In this document: positions 1 to 8,393 of the stretch, piece after piece | Numbering within the stretch: position 1 is the first letter of the stretch | Layout of the letters: each line of letters begins with the position of its first letter | Assembly (NCBI RefSeq): GCF_000174195.1 | Contig: NZ_ACFY01000170.1 | Span: 62,001 to 126,000 of the forward strand | DNA: 64,000 nt | Source: Roseburia inulinivorans DSM 16841 | GTDB taxonomy: Bacteria > Bacillota > Clostridia > Lachnospirales > Lachnospiraceae | Direction of reading: 5' to 3' | Notes under the pieces: model-generated | Databases searched by the model: none | Told to the model about the DNA's origin: nothing | Seen by the model: the letters and a program-made list of their open reading frames with translations, nothing else | Translations under genes and position numbers: made by a program

Positions 1-98
1 TTGTGATCGAGCAGGGAATCAGGCTGATTGAGAAGAAAATGCAGATTCCGGATCAAGTGGCAAAAGTAGAGATATCCGAGGATGAGAGAGGGGTATAA
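1..98 (+). CDS. C-terminal end of an upstream gene, probably amino-acid ABC transporter permease (partial)
   Basis: The window opens inside a reading frame whose codons start at position 3 and which stops with TAA at 96-98, two bases before the start of the ABC ATPase. The visible tail reads VIEQGIRLIEKKMQ and then a short charged end. That basic helix is like the cytoplasmic C-terminus of His/Glu/cystine-type ABC permeases, and permease-ATPase order is usual for these operons. Only about 31 residues are visible, so the family call rests mainly on context. Confidence 0.5.
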   Translation, partial: VIEQGIRLIEKKMQIPDQVAKVEISEDERGV

Positions 99-100
99 AA

Positions 101-856
101 ATGTTAGAGATCAAAAACCTTTCCAAAAGTTTTCATGAGAATAAAGTATTAGACCATATTAATTTAAAAATTGAAAAAGGCGATGTTGTCGGAATTATCG
201 GCCCTTCCGGTACAGGAAAATCAACCTTATTAAGATGCATCAACCAGTTGGAGATCCCGGAGGAGGGGGAGGCTGTTTTTGGTGGAAAAACGGTCGATCT
301 TTCCAAAAAACACAAAGACAGTCTGGAATTCCGTAAGAGCACGGGCATGGTGTTCCAGAGATTTTATCTGTTTGAGAAAAAGACAGCGTTGGAAAATGTT
401 ATGGAAGGACTTATGGTTGTTCAGAAAAAGAGCAAAGCGGATGCAAAAGCAATTGCTTTAAAAGAATTAGAGCGTGTTGGAATGGCATCATGGGCAAATC
501 ATTATCCAAAACATTTGTCCGGAGGACAGCAGCAGCGTGTTGCAATTGCCAGAGCACTGGCTCTAAAACCGGAATTACTCCTGCTCGACGAGCCGACTTC
601 AGCCTTAGACCCGGAGCTTGTCGGTGAAGTACTTGAGACGATCAAAAATGTTGCGGCAGAAGGACACACAATGCTCTTAGTATCTCACGAAATGAACTTT
701 GTAAGGCATGTTGCCAATAAAGTGATATTTTTAGATGGCGGTCATGTCGTGGAGTATGGAACGCCGAAGGAAGTATTTACCAATCCACAGAATGAACGGA
801 CAAAAGAATTCCTGAGAAAAATGCAACTGCTGAATGAACCGGAATATGTAATATAA
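101..856 (+). CDS. Polar amino-acid (cystine-type) ABC transporter ATP-binding protein
   Basis: This 251-residue protein is the cytoplasmic ATPase that powers a PAAT-family amino-acid importer. It has Walker A GPSGTGKST (about residues 34-42), a Q-loop in MVFQRFYLF (about 84), the ABC signature LSGGQQQR (about 139), Walker B LLLLDEPTSALDP and an H-loop His in VSHEMNF. Length and motif spacing match GlnQ/TcyN proteins. It starts two bases after the upstream stop codon, with GAGAGGGG as ribosome binding site, so it is the last gene of a permease-ATPase operon. The Q-loop region with FEKKTALENV resembles cystine transporters (TcyN) more than glutamine ones, but the substrate cannot be fixed from the ATPase alone. 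Confidence 0.93.
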   Translation: MLEIKNLSKSFHENKVLDHINLKIEKGDVVGIIGPSGTGKSTLLRCINQLEIPEEGEAVFGGKTVDLSKKHKDSLEFRKSTGMVFQRFYLFEKKTALENVMEGLMVVQKKSKADAKAIALKELERVGMASWANHYPKHLSGGQQQRVAIARALALKPELLLLDEPTSALDPELVGEVLETIKNVAAEGHTMLLVSHEMNFVRHVANKVIFLDGGHVVEYGTPKEVFTNPQNERTKEFLRKMQLLNEPEYVI

Positions 857-865
857 TGAGCAGTG

Positions 866-927
866 TTCATAATGTGAGGAATAAATTTGACTGCTTGCAG
901 GCAATAATTTATTCCTTATATTATGAA
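866..927. repeat. Near-perfect 22-bp inverted repeat after the ABC ATPase gene
   Basis: Arms 866-887 and 906-927 pair at about 20 of 22 positions around an 18-base spacer. It lies nine bases after the ABC stop codon. No T-tract follows, so it is not a typical terminator; it could stabilise the 3' end of the mRNA. The remaining bases to 1055 hold two similar motifs (GCACTGCGGATTAAATT and GCACTGCGGAGTAGATTAA) and no gene. Confidence 0.6.
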
Positions 928-1055
928 GAGGGCGAATGCCCGGCTGCACTGCGGATTAAATTGTAGATTTTTCTGGCGTGCACTGCGGAGTAGATTAAAT
1001 TCAAATCAAACTAAATTAAATGCAGATTAAATAAATCGAAAAGAGGTACCTCATC

Positions 1056-2165
1056 ATGGCATGGAAACAGAACATCATAGAAGATTTTAAACAACTGGTA
1101 TCCTTTGATTCCATCAGTTTTCATGAGCGGAAGAGCGCAGACTGGCTGTTTGCCAGACTAAAAAGCATGGGATTTTCTGTGGAGGAAGATCAGGCAGGTT
1201 CTCATTACGGTGGCGACACCGGAAATATTTTTGCCGTTCTGGACGGAGAATTAGACGGAGATCCGGTTATTTTTTGCGCACATATGGATGTTGTAGAACC
1301 GGGAAGCGGAAAAAAATCTGTTCTGGAAAAAGACGGAACAATACATTCTGCCGGGGATACTGTGCTTGGTGCAGACGACATCAGTGGTATTCTGGAAATC
1401 CTCTATGGTGTACAACTTGTTCTTGACAGTGGAAAACCTCATAAAAAAATTGAAATTCTGTTTACAATTGGTGAGGAATTATATGTCAAAGGTTCGGATG
1501 TTTTTGACTATTCGAAAGTAACCGCAAAACAGGCGTATGTGCTTGATCTGTCCGGGGCGGTTGGAACCGCTGCAAGACGTGCGCCGTCTATCATTTCCGT
1601 GAGAGCTGAGATAAAAGGAAAAGCGGCTCACGCCGGATTTGAACCGGAGCGTGGAATCCATGCGATCGCAGTGGCGGCAGAAGCAGTGACACGTCTGTCC
1701 ATGGGACATGTGGATGAGGACACAACGTTTAATATTGGAACGATAAACGGTGGAACTGCCACAAATATTGTGCCGGATAGCTGTGTGGTGACAGGTGAAA
1801 TCCGAAGCTATGACCACAGCAAAGCTTTAGAATATGTAAAAAATACGGAAAAAATTTTTGCAGAGGAAGCAGACAAAGCAGGAGCCACTGCAGAGGTAAC
1901 ACATCAGGTACATCTTGTGGCATATGAGACACCAGTAGAAAGCAGGACAGTAAAAGATTTTCTGAAAGCATGCGAAAAGACCAGACTTCCGGGAACATTG
2001 ACGGAAACGTTCGGTGGAAGTGACAATAACAGCTTTGCAAAACATGGAATCGAAGGACTTGTGTTATCCTGTGGAATGTATCAGGCACATTCCACAAATG
2101 AATATACGAAAATAAAAGACTTATATGACGGAGCGGAACTGATCCGTACTCTGATTGAATTATAA
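1056..2165 (+). CDS. M20-family metallopeptidase, PepT-like
   Basis: This 369-residue protein is a zinc-dependent exopeptidase or amidohydrolase of the M20 family, probably cytoplasmic because there is no signal peptide. Zinc and catalytic residues are visible: H76-x-D78 in CAHMDVVEPG, the bridging Asp in GADDISG (about 105-111), the general-base Glu pair in IGEELY (E140/E141), and a C-terminal HSTNEY histidine. The lid domain between about 180 and 290 contains the GKAAHAGFEPERG dimerisation signature. The start follows AAAGAGGTACC. It has the shape of the PepT-like group (PepT-2) and is shorter and more divergent than the clear PepT encoded at 5337-6554. The exact peptide substrate is unknown. 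Confidence 0.88.
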   Translation: MAWKQNIIEDFKQLVSFDSISFHERKSADWLFARLKSMGFSVEEDQAGSHYGGDTGNIFAVLDGELDGDPVIFCAHMDVVEPGSGKKSVLEKDGTIHSAGDTVLGADDISGILEILYGVQLVLDSGKPHKKIEILFTIGEELYVKGSDVFDYSKVTAKQAYVLDLSGAVGTAARRAPSIISVRAEIKGKAAHAGFEPERGIHAIAVAAEAVTRLSMGHVDEDTTFNIGTINGGTATNIVPDSCVVTGEIRSYDHSKALEYVKNTEKIFAEEADKAGATAEVTHQVHLVAYETPVESRTVKDFLKACEKTRLPGTLTETFGGSDNNSFAKHGIEGLVLSCGMYQAHSTNEYTKIKDLYDGAELIRTLIEL

Positions 2166-2201
2166 AGTGGCAGAGAATCATTATTTTTTTGCAGGAGGAG
2201 C

Positions 2202-3662
2202 TTAGTCCTCCTCAAAAATAAGATAATTGTTTTTGCCACTGTTTTTTACTGCATACAAAGCTTTATCCGCTTTGGAAATCAGGATATCCTTTCTGCTGTC
2301 GGCATCTGTCCGGCAGATGGCATAGCCCTGGGACAGTGTGACGGTAAGCCCGCTGTCTGTGATGTCTTCGGATTCGTCTAAATTAAAGTGCTGTTTAATA
2401 TTTTCAGCAATATCTCTGACAGAATCATAATCCGTTATGTTTAACAGCACAAGAAATTCATCTCCACCAAAACGGTAAACACTTCCGGCTTTTCCAACAC
2501 AGGACTTCAAGACCGAGGCAGTGAGCCTCAGACAATGGTCGCCATGCATGTGTCCATATAAGTCGTTATGAGTCTTAAAATGGTCAATATCAATGACTGC
2601 AAGACAGATTTTTTCCTGTCTGGCAATGGCATACTCTAAGTGGGCAGCAAGATTTTCTTCTAAAAGAAAGCGGTTTCCAAGTCCGGTCAGTGCATCAATC
2701 TTAGACTGGTGTTCTGCAGCCCGGCGTTCGGTTTCCTTTTGCTGGAGCAGGATTTTCTGGGTAAAAGCCTCTGTACGTTCCTTTAACCGTTCCTGTTTCT
2801 GCTTCATAAAAAGCTCTGTATACCGGATACAGGAATCCTGATAACCGGCATAATCATGAATACTGTGGTAATAGTCCATCTCAAATTCGCAGAGCAGAAG
2901 CTCATAATACAGGGTGTTCTGCTCGGAGGCATATTGTCTGAAATAGTCAATAACCTGTTTGAAATGTGTGTGATCGTTCATATTCTTAAGCAGGAAGATC
3001 AGTTCACGGATGATCTGCACGAAATCATTTGGCTCAATGAGGTGCAGTTGTCCGATCAGGCTGTCTAAATGCTCTAACACATAATCTCTGCGTCCGGTGT
3101 ACCAGTACAGGTGACACTTTATAATAAGCAGGGAAATGCCGATGGAGTCTGTCATATCTTCCTCGGTGAGCAGGGATTCGCAGCGTTCCAGAAACTCTCC
3201 GCCAAGCTCAAAATTCATCTGGTGGTTGCTTGAGATCATCAGATTCAGGCTGTTTACAAGGCACCAGCCGTGATATCGGGGATCTGCCTTGCAGGCTTCC
3301 ATTGAAAGTGCATTCTCAGCCTTTAAAAAGTATTCGATAGCCGTTTTGTGGTCATTTGCTTCCTGATAACGGCTTCCGAGATTGATATAAAATAAAGGAA
3401 AAAGTGCGTCGATCTGATGCTCCAGGCAGCAGGAAAGTCCTCTCAGATAGCAGTCAACAGCCGACATTTCATTTCCAGCAGCCACATAGGAAACACCCAT
3501 AAGATTCTGTGCTGTTGCGTAAATATAATAGTCGTGTTCTGCTTCTGCAAGGTCTGAAACGGTCTGTGCTGACAGGATCGCATCTGTTAATTTCCGTTTG
3601 TTTAAAAGAGCGACAGTGTCATCTATCATTTTCTGTAAGGGATTTTTTGCTTCATTATTCAT
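2202..3662 (-). CDS. Diguanylate cyclase with N-terminal TPR-like domain
   Basis: This protein has about 486 residues. Residues 1-300 are alpha-helical with TPR-like spacing (for example YINLGSRYQEANDHKTAIEY). A coiled coil rich in K/E/Q (about 290-325) leads into a GGDEF domain with the intact active-site motif RFGGDEF near residue 397, so it should make cyclic di-GMP from two GTP. The residues where an RxxD inhibitory site would sit read GKAG, so product inhibition at an I-site is not expected. I chose ATG 3662 rather than the ORF limit at 3719 because AGAGGA lies seven bases upstream of it. No membrane segment is visible. The input sensed by the TPR-like part is unknown. It converges with the M20 gene. 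Confidence 0.88.
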   Translation of the reverse strand: MNNEAKNPLQKMIDDTVALLNKRKLTDAILSAQTVSDLAEAEHDYYIYATAQNLMGVSYVAAGNEMSAVDCYLRGLSCCLEHQIDALFPLFYINLGSRYQEANDHKTAIEYFLKAENALSMEACKADPRYHGWCLVNSLNLMISSNHQMNFELGGEFLERCESLLTEEDMTDSIGISLLIIKCHLYWYTGRRDYVLEHLDSLIGQLHLIEPNDFVQIIRELIFLLKNMNDHTHFKQVIDYFRQYASEQNTLYYELLLCEFEMDYYHSIHDYAGYQDSCIRYTELFMKQKQERLKERTEAFTQKILLQQKETERRAAEHQSKIDALTGLGNRFLLEENLAAHLEYAIARQEKICLAVIDIDHFKTHNDLYGHMHGDHCLRLTASVLKSCVGKAGSVYRFGGDEFLVLLNITDYDSVRDIAENIKQHFNLDESEDITDSGLTVTLSQGYAICRTDADSRKDILISKADKALYAVKNSGKNNYLIFEED

Positions 3663-3951
3663 AATATTATCCTCTGGTCTGACCTGGTATTGCCAAAATA
3701 GTGTGCGGATCAATTGCACAAATGTATTGAAAATTCATTCTGTACCATCGAGTTGAAAATGAACGTGTCAGTACACTTGTAGAACAGATATTTTTTTTTG
3801 ATTATAATTCTATTCGAAAAATGCGTCAACCTTGGATTTTCAGTTATTTCGTATATAGATATCTCATGCATCTTATGGTATCATGTAGTAATAAACGAGA
3901 AGAAAAATTCTCATATAAGCATCACAGGAGATGCAGGTGGAGGTAGCACTT

Positions 3952-5217
3952 ATGGAAAAGAAAAAAGAGAAGAATTACAGGCTCAGTCTGGTGATTTCAA
4001 TTCTGATTGCAGCATGTCTGTTTGTGGCAGATCTGTATATAATGATTAATATGCCACAGAATGTTCTGGCACTTGTAGCAGTGAACGTTCTGTTTTTAGC
4101 TGCGATATATTATGTGATAGATGCTGTGACAAGGCAGATAAGCGCAGCCGCAGAACGCAAGGAAGAACAATACGACAGTATTTTTAAATCAGAAAAAGCG
4201 TCTTATCTTTTATTGAGGAAAACATTTGATGATCTGTATGAACTCATTGAAAAAGGAAACCAGTCCCGGAAAGCAAATGTGGAGGATATTATCCACGCAC
4301 AGAAAGCAGTAGCAAAGGTTTCCATTGGAAGAAGTAAAGAGAATGCAGATGCACTGATGAATTCCAATGACCACATCATGGAAAAGATTTCGATGTTAGA
4401 GGCTGTTTTATCAGACAATGTTTCACATCCGGCACCGGAAACTAATAAAAATGACAGCGCATATGCACAGAATATTTTAGACAATCAGAATAAAATATTA
4501 CAGCAGCTGGAAGTTTTGCAGAATACATTGAATACGATCGGAGCTGATGCAAAGATAGCAGCAGAGTCTGCAAAACAGAACTTTTTTACCGAGGAACGTA
4601 TCTTGGCAGAAGAGAATAAAATTGAAAAAGAAGAACCACAGGTTCAGGGAGCCGCAGTTGAGGAGATCCCATCGGCTGCTGGAGAAGCAACTGTGATGGA
4701 AGAGACACCAATCGAAGAAGTTCCATCTGATATGGAGGAAACACCGATTGAAGAAGAACCATCCGTGATGGAGGAGACACCGATTGAAGAAGAACCGTCT
4801 GCAATGGAGGAGACACCGATCGAAGAAGAACCATCCGTGATGGAGGAGACACCGATCGAAGAAGAACCGTCCGTGATGAAGGAGACACCGATTGAAGAAG
4901 AACCGTCCGTGATGAAGGAGACACCGATTGAAGAAGAACCGTCCGTGATGGAGGAGACACCGATCGAGGAAGTTCCATCTGATATGGAGGAACCATCAAT
5001 TGGTAAAGAAGAAGTTTCTTCTCCGGAGGAAGATTTATCCAAGTATGATGATATAATGGTAGATACTTTGACGGATTCGGATGATAATGTTCCGGTCGAG
5101 AAGATTCCATTGGAAGATGAAACTGTTGTAGATGATGAGCCGGCAATGCCTGATCTGTCAGATCCGAATAAGGTTATGACACCGGATGAGATCGCAGCAT
5201 TGATTGCAAACTTATAA
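3952..5217 (+). CDS. Membrane-anchored coiled-coil protein with tandem 12-residue acidic repeats (function unknown)
   Basis: I do not recognise this family. The start is ATG 3952, with GGAGGT seven bases upstream. The 421-residue product has a basic N-terminus, two membrane segments (about 10-32 and 38-60), then a long soluble part with coiled-coil character (about 65-210). Next come eight copies of a 12-residue unit (consensus MEETPIEEEPSV) at 4696-4983, a degenerate ninth, and an acidic tail ending DPNKVMTPDEIAALIANL. The topology predicts both termini in the cytoplasm. The final EIAALIANL helix resembles the short EIDALL helices at the start of FliM/FliN-type proteins, which hints at a protein-binding tag; that is inference. 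The repeat DNA is nearly identical between copies, so copy number probably varies among strains. Confidence 0.75.
   Translation: MEKKKEKNYRLSLVISILIAACLFVADLYIMINMPQNVLALVAVNVLFLAAIYYVIDAVTRQISAAAERKEEQYDSIFKSEKASYLLLRKTFDDLYELIEKGNQSRKANVEDIIHAQKAVAKVSIGRSKENADALMNSNDHIMEKISMLEAVLSDNVSHPAPETNKNDSAYAQNILDNQNKILQQLEVLQNTLNTIGADAKIAAESAKQNFFTEERILAEENKIEKEEPQVQGAAVEEIPSAAGEATVMEETPIEEVPSDMEETPIEEEPSVMEETPIEEEPSAMEETPIEEEPSVMEETPIEEEPSVMKETPIEEEPSVMKETPIEEEPSVMEETPIEEVPSDMEEPSIGKEEVSSPEEDLSKYDDIMVDTLTDSDDNVPVEKIPLEDETVVDDEPAMPDLSDPNKVMTPDEIAALIANL
4696..4983 (+). repeat. Eight tandem 36-bp repeats inside the coding sequence
   Basis: Eight in-frame copies of a 36-bp unit encode M(E/K)ETPIEE(E/V)PS(V/A/D). 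Copies 2-7 differ at only a few bases, and copies 1 and 8 share the EEVPSD variant. A degenerate ninth unit (MEEPSIGKEE) begins at 4984. The unit length is a multiple of three, so gain or loss of copies keeps the frame. Confidence 0.93.
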
Positions 5218-5264
5218 TAGAAGAAAGACTTCGGTGTAAAGTAAAAAATAATATTTAAGAGAAT

Positions 5265-5309
5265 AAAAAATCTGTCATACAAATGCAATTTTTGTATGGC
5301 AGATTTTTT
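5265..5309. terminator. Bidirectional intrinsic terminator between convergent genes
   Basis: AAAAAATCTGTCATACAAA pairs with TTTGTATGGCAGATTTTTT across a short loop, with A-tract and T-tract on either side. It can therefore end transcription of both the repeat protein gene (+) and pepT (-). Confidence 0.85.
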
Positions 5310-5336
5310 GTGTAACAGGAAAAACGTTCCGGATCA

Positions 5337-6554
5337 TTATTCGGCAGTGATTTTTACGATTTCTTTGATAACCGAAACAGCGGTATCCATACCTTCTACA
5401 CTGATATGTTCAAATGGTCCGTGGAAACCATAGCCGCCGGTTCCGAGGTTCGGACAAGGAAGTCCCATAAAACTTAATCTGGCACCGTCTGTACCACCGC
5501 GGACTGGGCGGGAGACCGGTTCCAGACCAACGTTTTTGATTGCTTTTTTTGCAATTGCAACGACATATTCATTCTTTTCAATGACTTCCAGCATATTGCT
5601 ATAGGAATGCTGAATGTTCAATTTTACAGTGTCTGCGTGATATTTTTCATTCATTTTTTTCTCAATGCCACGCAGGGTATCAAGACGTTTTTCAAAAGTG
5701 GCTTTGTCATGGTCGCGCACGATATAATTCACTTTGGCGTGGGCGATGTCTCCGCTAAAATCAGTCAGATGATAAAATCCCTCTCTGCCTTCGGTATGGG
5801 CAGGAGTCTCATTTTCAGGAAGAAGAGATGCAATCTCACAGCCGGCAAGGGCAGCGTTGATCATAATATCTTTTGCCTCTCCAGGGTGGACATTGACGCC
5901 TTTGATCTCAAAAGAAGCACTTGCCGCATTGAAGTTTTCATAGGCAACTTCGCCCTCGTAGTCGCCGTCAACGGTGTAGGCAAATTTGGCTTTAAAATAG
6001 TCAAGGTCAAATAAATCAGCACCGCTTCCGACTTCTTCGTCCGGTGTGAAGCCGATCCAGATGTCGCCGTGAGGTATTTTTTCTGTGATGATCTGTTCCA
6101 CTGCCGTCATGATCTCGGCAACTCCGGCTTTATCGTCAGCGCCGAGCAGGGTTGTTCCATCTGTAGTGATCAGTGTGCGGCCTTTTAATGTTTTAAGTGT
6201 AGGGAAATTGGATACTTTCAGATAAGTGCCGCTTCCTTTTAAAAGAACATCATTGCCGTCATAATCCGGAATGATCTGTGGTTTGACATCTTTTCCGGAA
6301 AAATCAGGAGCAGTGTCCATATGGGAAATAAAACCGACAGCAGGCTTGTCAGCATATCCTTTCGTTGCCGGCAGCAGTCCGTAAACATAGCAGTGATCGG
6401 TTAAAGTGACTTTCTCTAAACCGAGATCGCGCAATTCCTGTTCTAACACTTTTCCTAACTCAAACTGTCTTTCCGAAGATGGAATCTGTCGGCATTCCTC
6501 GTCAGAAGTTGTCCAGTAAGAGACATATTTTAATAATCGTTCTTCAACACGCAT
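5337..6554 (-). CDS. pepT: Peptidase T (tripeptide aminopeptidase)
   Basis: The 405-residue length is typical for PepT, a cytoplasmic two-zinc M20B enzyme that removes the N-terminal residue of tripeptides. Motifs: GFISHMDTAPD (zinc ligand and catalytic Asp, about residues 76-86), LLGADDKAG (bridging Asp), FTPDEEVGSGA (general base Glu and zinc ligand), VDGDYEGEVAYENFN, RGGTDGARLS and the C-terminal FHGPFEHISVEGM with its zinc-binding His. The start is ATG 6554, with GGAGG six bases upstream. It sits alone on the minus strand. The order and spacing of the signatures leave little doubt. Confidence 0.97.
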   Translation of the reverse strand: MRVEERLLKYVSYWTTSDEECRQIPSSERQFELGKVLEQELRDLGLEKVTLTDHCYVYGLLPATKGYADKPAVGFISHMDTAPDFSGKDVKPQIIPDYDGNDVLLKGSGTYLKVSNFPTLKTLKGRTLITTDGTTLLGADDKAGVAEIMTAVEQIITEKIPHGDIWIGFTPDEEVGSGADLFDLDYFKAKFAYTVDGDYEGEVAYENFNAASASFEIKGVNVHPGEAKDIMINAALAGCEIASLLPENETPAHTEGREGFYHLTDFSGDIAHAKVNYIVRDHDKATFEKRLDTLRGIEKKMNEKYHADTVKLNIQHSYSNMLEVIEKNEYVVAIAKKAIKNVGLEPVSRPVRGGTDGARLSFMGLPCPNLGTGGYGFHGPFEHISVEGMDTAVSVIKEIVKITAE

Positions 6555-6671
6555 GTGAAACCTCCTTATAAAATGGTGCCGTATTTATTTTGATATAAAA
6601 TCAAGCCGGACACACATAGTTATAAAATACCATAAAATAGTGAAATGCGAAATAAATTTATAAAAAAATAG

Positions 6672-6700
6672 TTGCATTTCTAAAAAAAGTATTATATAAT
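6672..6700 (+). promoter_or_regulatory. SigA-type promoter for tRNA-Lys
   Basis: TTGCAT (6672-6677), a 17-base spacer and a perfect TATAAT (6695-6700) lie 22 bases upstream of the tRNA. Confidence 0.8.
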
Positions 6701-6722
6701 AACATTCGTCGCTGAAAGACAT

Positions 6723-6795
6723 GCGCCACTAGCTCAGCTGGCAGAGCACCTGACTCTTAATCAGGGTGTCCAGGGTTCGAACCCCTGGTGGCGCA
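6723..6795 (+). tRNA. tRNA-Lys (anticodon CTT)
   Basis: A 73-base cloverleaf: acceptor GCGCCAC/GTGGCGC, D arm AGCTCAGCTGGCAGAGC, anticodon arm CTGACTCTTAATCAG with anticodon CTT, T arm CAGGGTTCGAACCCCTG, discriminator A. CCA is not encoded. CTT reads the AAG lysine codon. Confidence 0.97.
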
Positions 6796-6801
6796 TTACG
6801 A

Positions 6802-6845
6802 AGTATCGGTTTTATAGCATAGGCTATGGGGTCGGTGCTTTTTTT
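6802..6845 (+). terminator. Intrinsic terminator after tRNA-Lys
   Basis: Two 17-base arms (6802-6818 and 6823-6839) pair completely if G-U pairs are allowed. A run of seven T follows. Confidence 0.85.
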
Positions 6846-6900
6846 ATGTTTGAATTCAAATTTAAAATTTTGAAGAAAATCACAAAAAGTTCACAAAAAA

Positions 6901-6927
6901 TTAGCACTCAACACTTGACAGTGCTAA
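6901..6927 (+). promoter_or_regulatory. CIRCE operator (HrcA binding site)
   Basis: TTAGCACTC, nine spacer bases, then CAGTGCTAA. This matches the CIRCE consensus TTAGCACTC-N9-GAGTGCTAA at 17 of 18 arm positions. It overlaps the -35 box of the hsp20 promoter, as expected for repression by HrcA that is relieved by heat. Confidence 0.92.
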
Positions 6928-6943
6928 CGAACAGGTGTATAAC
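6915..6943 (+). promoter_or_regulatory. SigA-type promoter for hsp20
   Basis: A perfect TTGACA (6915-6920), a 17-base spacer and TATAAC (6938-6943). The -35 box lies inside CIRCE. Transcription should begin near 6950, leaving a leader of about 135 bases in which AGGGAAC (about 6964) can pair with GTTCCCT (about 6993). Confidence 0.88.
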
Positions 6944-7084
6944 GTAGTCAGAACAAAGGAAGAGGGAACAAAAGAGAAAGAAAGATTCCCCGAGTTCCCT
7001 AATCTGTTAGTTCCAAAGAAACAAGGTTAATGAGCATACGAATATCCACAAAAAAGTGGACAGATAGAAAAGGAGAGATGACTT

Positions 7085-7531
7085 ATGTTGATGCCTAGTA
7101 TTTTTGGAGAGAGTTTATTTGATGATTTTGACAATTTAATGAATTTTTCATTCCCGGATGTTGATAAAACATTGTATGGCAAACATGCAAAGAATATGAT
7201 GAAGACAGATGTTAAGGAGAAAGATAATGGCTATGAAGTAGCAATTGATCTTCCGGGATTCAAGAAAGATGAGCTTCATCTTGAGTTGAATGATGGATAC
7301 CTGACTATCAGTGCCGAGAAGGGACTCGATAAGGATGAGAAGGATAAGAATGACAAATACATCAGACGTGAACGTTATGCAGGCAGCATGAGCCGAAGCT
7401 TTTATGTTGGTGAGAACATGAAAGAGGAAGATATCCATGCGAAATACGAAAACGGTATCCTGACCTTGGACGTTCCGAAAGAACAGAAGAAAGCTGTTCC
7501 GGAAAAACGTTACATTGCAATTGAAGGATAA
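7085..7531 (+). CDS. Small heat shock protein, Hsp20 family
   Basis: A 148-residue ATP-independent holdase chaperone. The alpha-crystallin domain spans about residues 38-140, with the conserved core GYEVAIDLPGFKKDELHLEL, an acidic/lysine insertion (KDEKDKNDK), and the C-terminal ENGILTLDVPK signature. The N-terminal arm MLMPSIFGESLFDDF is typical of clostridial Hsp18/Hsp20. The ATG at 7085 follows AGGAGA. It is a monocistronic unit between its own CIRCE-controlled promoter and a strong terminator, so heat induction through HrcA is predicted. Confidence 0.96.
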   Translation: MLMPSIFGESLFDDFDNLMNFSFPDVDKTLYGKHAKNMMKTDVKEKDNGYEVAIDLPGFKKDELHLELNDGYLTISAEKGLDKDEKDKNDKYIRRERYAGSMSRSFYVGENMKEEDIHAKYENGILTLDVPKEQKKAVPEKRYIAIEG

Positions 7532-7538
7532 ATAGAAT

Positions 7539-7582
7539 GCCCGGTATCAATGGTGTAAAACCATTGGTATCGGGCGTTTTTT
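7539..7582. terminator. Intrinsic terminator between hsp20 and trmB
   Basis: GCCCGGTATCAATGGT pairs with ACCATTGGTATCGGGC around a five-base loop, with a T-tract following. It directly abuts the trmB stop codon, so it probably serves hsp20 mainly and trmB possibly. Confidence 0.88.
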
Positions 7583-8221
7583 CTATCTCGATGCGATCAA
7601 TTTACAGATCGGATTTCCCTTGAAAGAAAATTTTTCTTCGTATTCCGTCATGACATTGCCTTCATTTAAGACGGCATCATGGTGAAGATCTCTGGTGGAA
7701 GCGTCTAATTTCCATCCGGCTTCCGGCACTTCCTCTAAAGAGAAGGTGAAAAGATCCTGATTATCAGTTTTAAATTCAAGGTGTCCATCTTTTTTCAAAA
7801 TCTGGTCATAACGCGCAAAAAATTGTCTCGAAGTAAGACGTCTCTTCGCATGGCGGTCCTTCGGCCACGGATCGGAGAAGTTTAAGTAAATGCGGTCTAC
7901 CTCGTCTTTGGCAAACACTTCTGCAATATCGGCGGCATCCATACAGATGAATTTAATATTTGGCAGCGGATTTAACTCCATTTTCTGTAAGGCACGTAAA
8001 AGCACGCTTGAATAACGTTCAATACCGATGTAATTAATGTCCGGGTGCAAGGCAGCCATGTCCATGATAAAACGGCCTTTTCCCATCCCGATTTCGATAT
8101 GAAGCGGCTGCACTTTGTCAAAACAGTCCTGCCAGTGTCCTTTCTGCTCCTCTGGATTTTTGATGCAGTATTCACTGTTTAAAATAGCTTCCTCTGCGCC
8201 TGGAATATTTCTTAATCTCAT
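7583..8221 (-). CDS. trmB: tRNA (guanine-N7-)-methyltransferase
   Basis: A 212-residue class I SAM methyltransferase that makes m7G46 in the variable loop of tRNAs. The SAM loop IEIGMGKGRFI lies near residue 42 and the family signature LNFSDPWPKDRHAKRRL near 116. TDNQDLF near 152 matches the conserved TrmB substrate-binding segment. Length is normal for the Gram-positive form. The start follows GAGAGG. It stands alone between convergent hsp20 and divergent dacA. Confidence 0.96.
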   Translation of the reverse strand: MRLRNIPGAEEAILNSEYCIKNPEEQKGHWQDCFDKVQPLHIEIGMGKGRFIMDMAALHPDINYIGIERYSSVLLRALQKMELNPLPNIKFICMDAADIAEVFAKDEVDRIYLNFSDPWPKDRHAKRRLTSRQFFARYDQILKKDGHLEFKTDNQDLFTFSLEEVPEAGWKLDASTRDLHHDAVLNEGNVMTEYEEKFSFKGNPICKLIASR

Positions 8222-8393
8222 AAAACAACCTCTCTATATTATGTAAACTATAAATTTTCCCCTGAAATATATTTTCAGCAATCCGCGCAGCAAAGGCGCA
8301 AACCGTGAAACAATCGTTTATATTCTACAATAAGAAAACACCAATTTTCAAGTGTGCATTTGCAGATTCAGATGATAAAATCATGAAAAGTTG

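Noticed and set aside
1479..2181. Minus-strand open frames of 112 and 150 codons
   Set aside because: They lie inside the M20 peptidase gene, whose catalytic motifs are clear; no start signals and Cys/His-rich composition typical of shadows.
2192..2213. AGGAGGA/TCCTCCT hairpin as a terminator between the M20 and diguanylate cyclase genes
   Set aside because: The stem is short and no T-tract follows it in either direction; it overlaps the cyclase stop codon and may be chance.
4586..5288. Long minus-strand open frames (186 and 214 codons) with Ser/Ile/Val or Pro/Ser repeats
   Set aside because: They are exact shadows of the 36-bp repeats in the plus-strand gene, which has a good ribosome binding site; the antisense frames have none and their composition is only the repeat read backwards.
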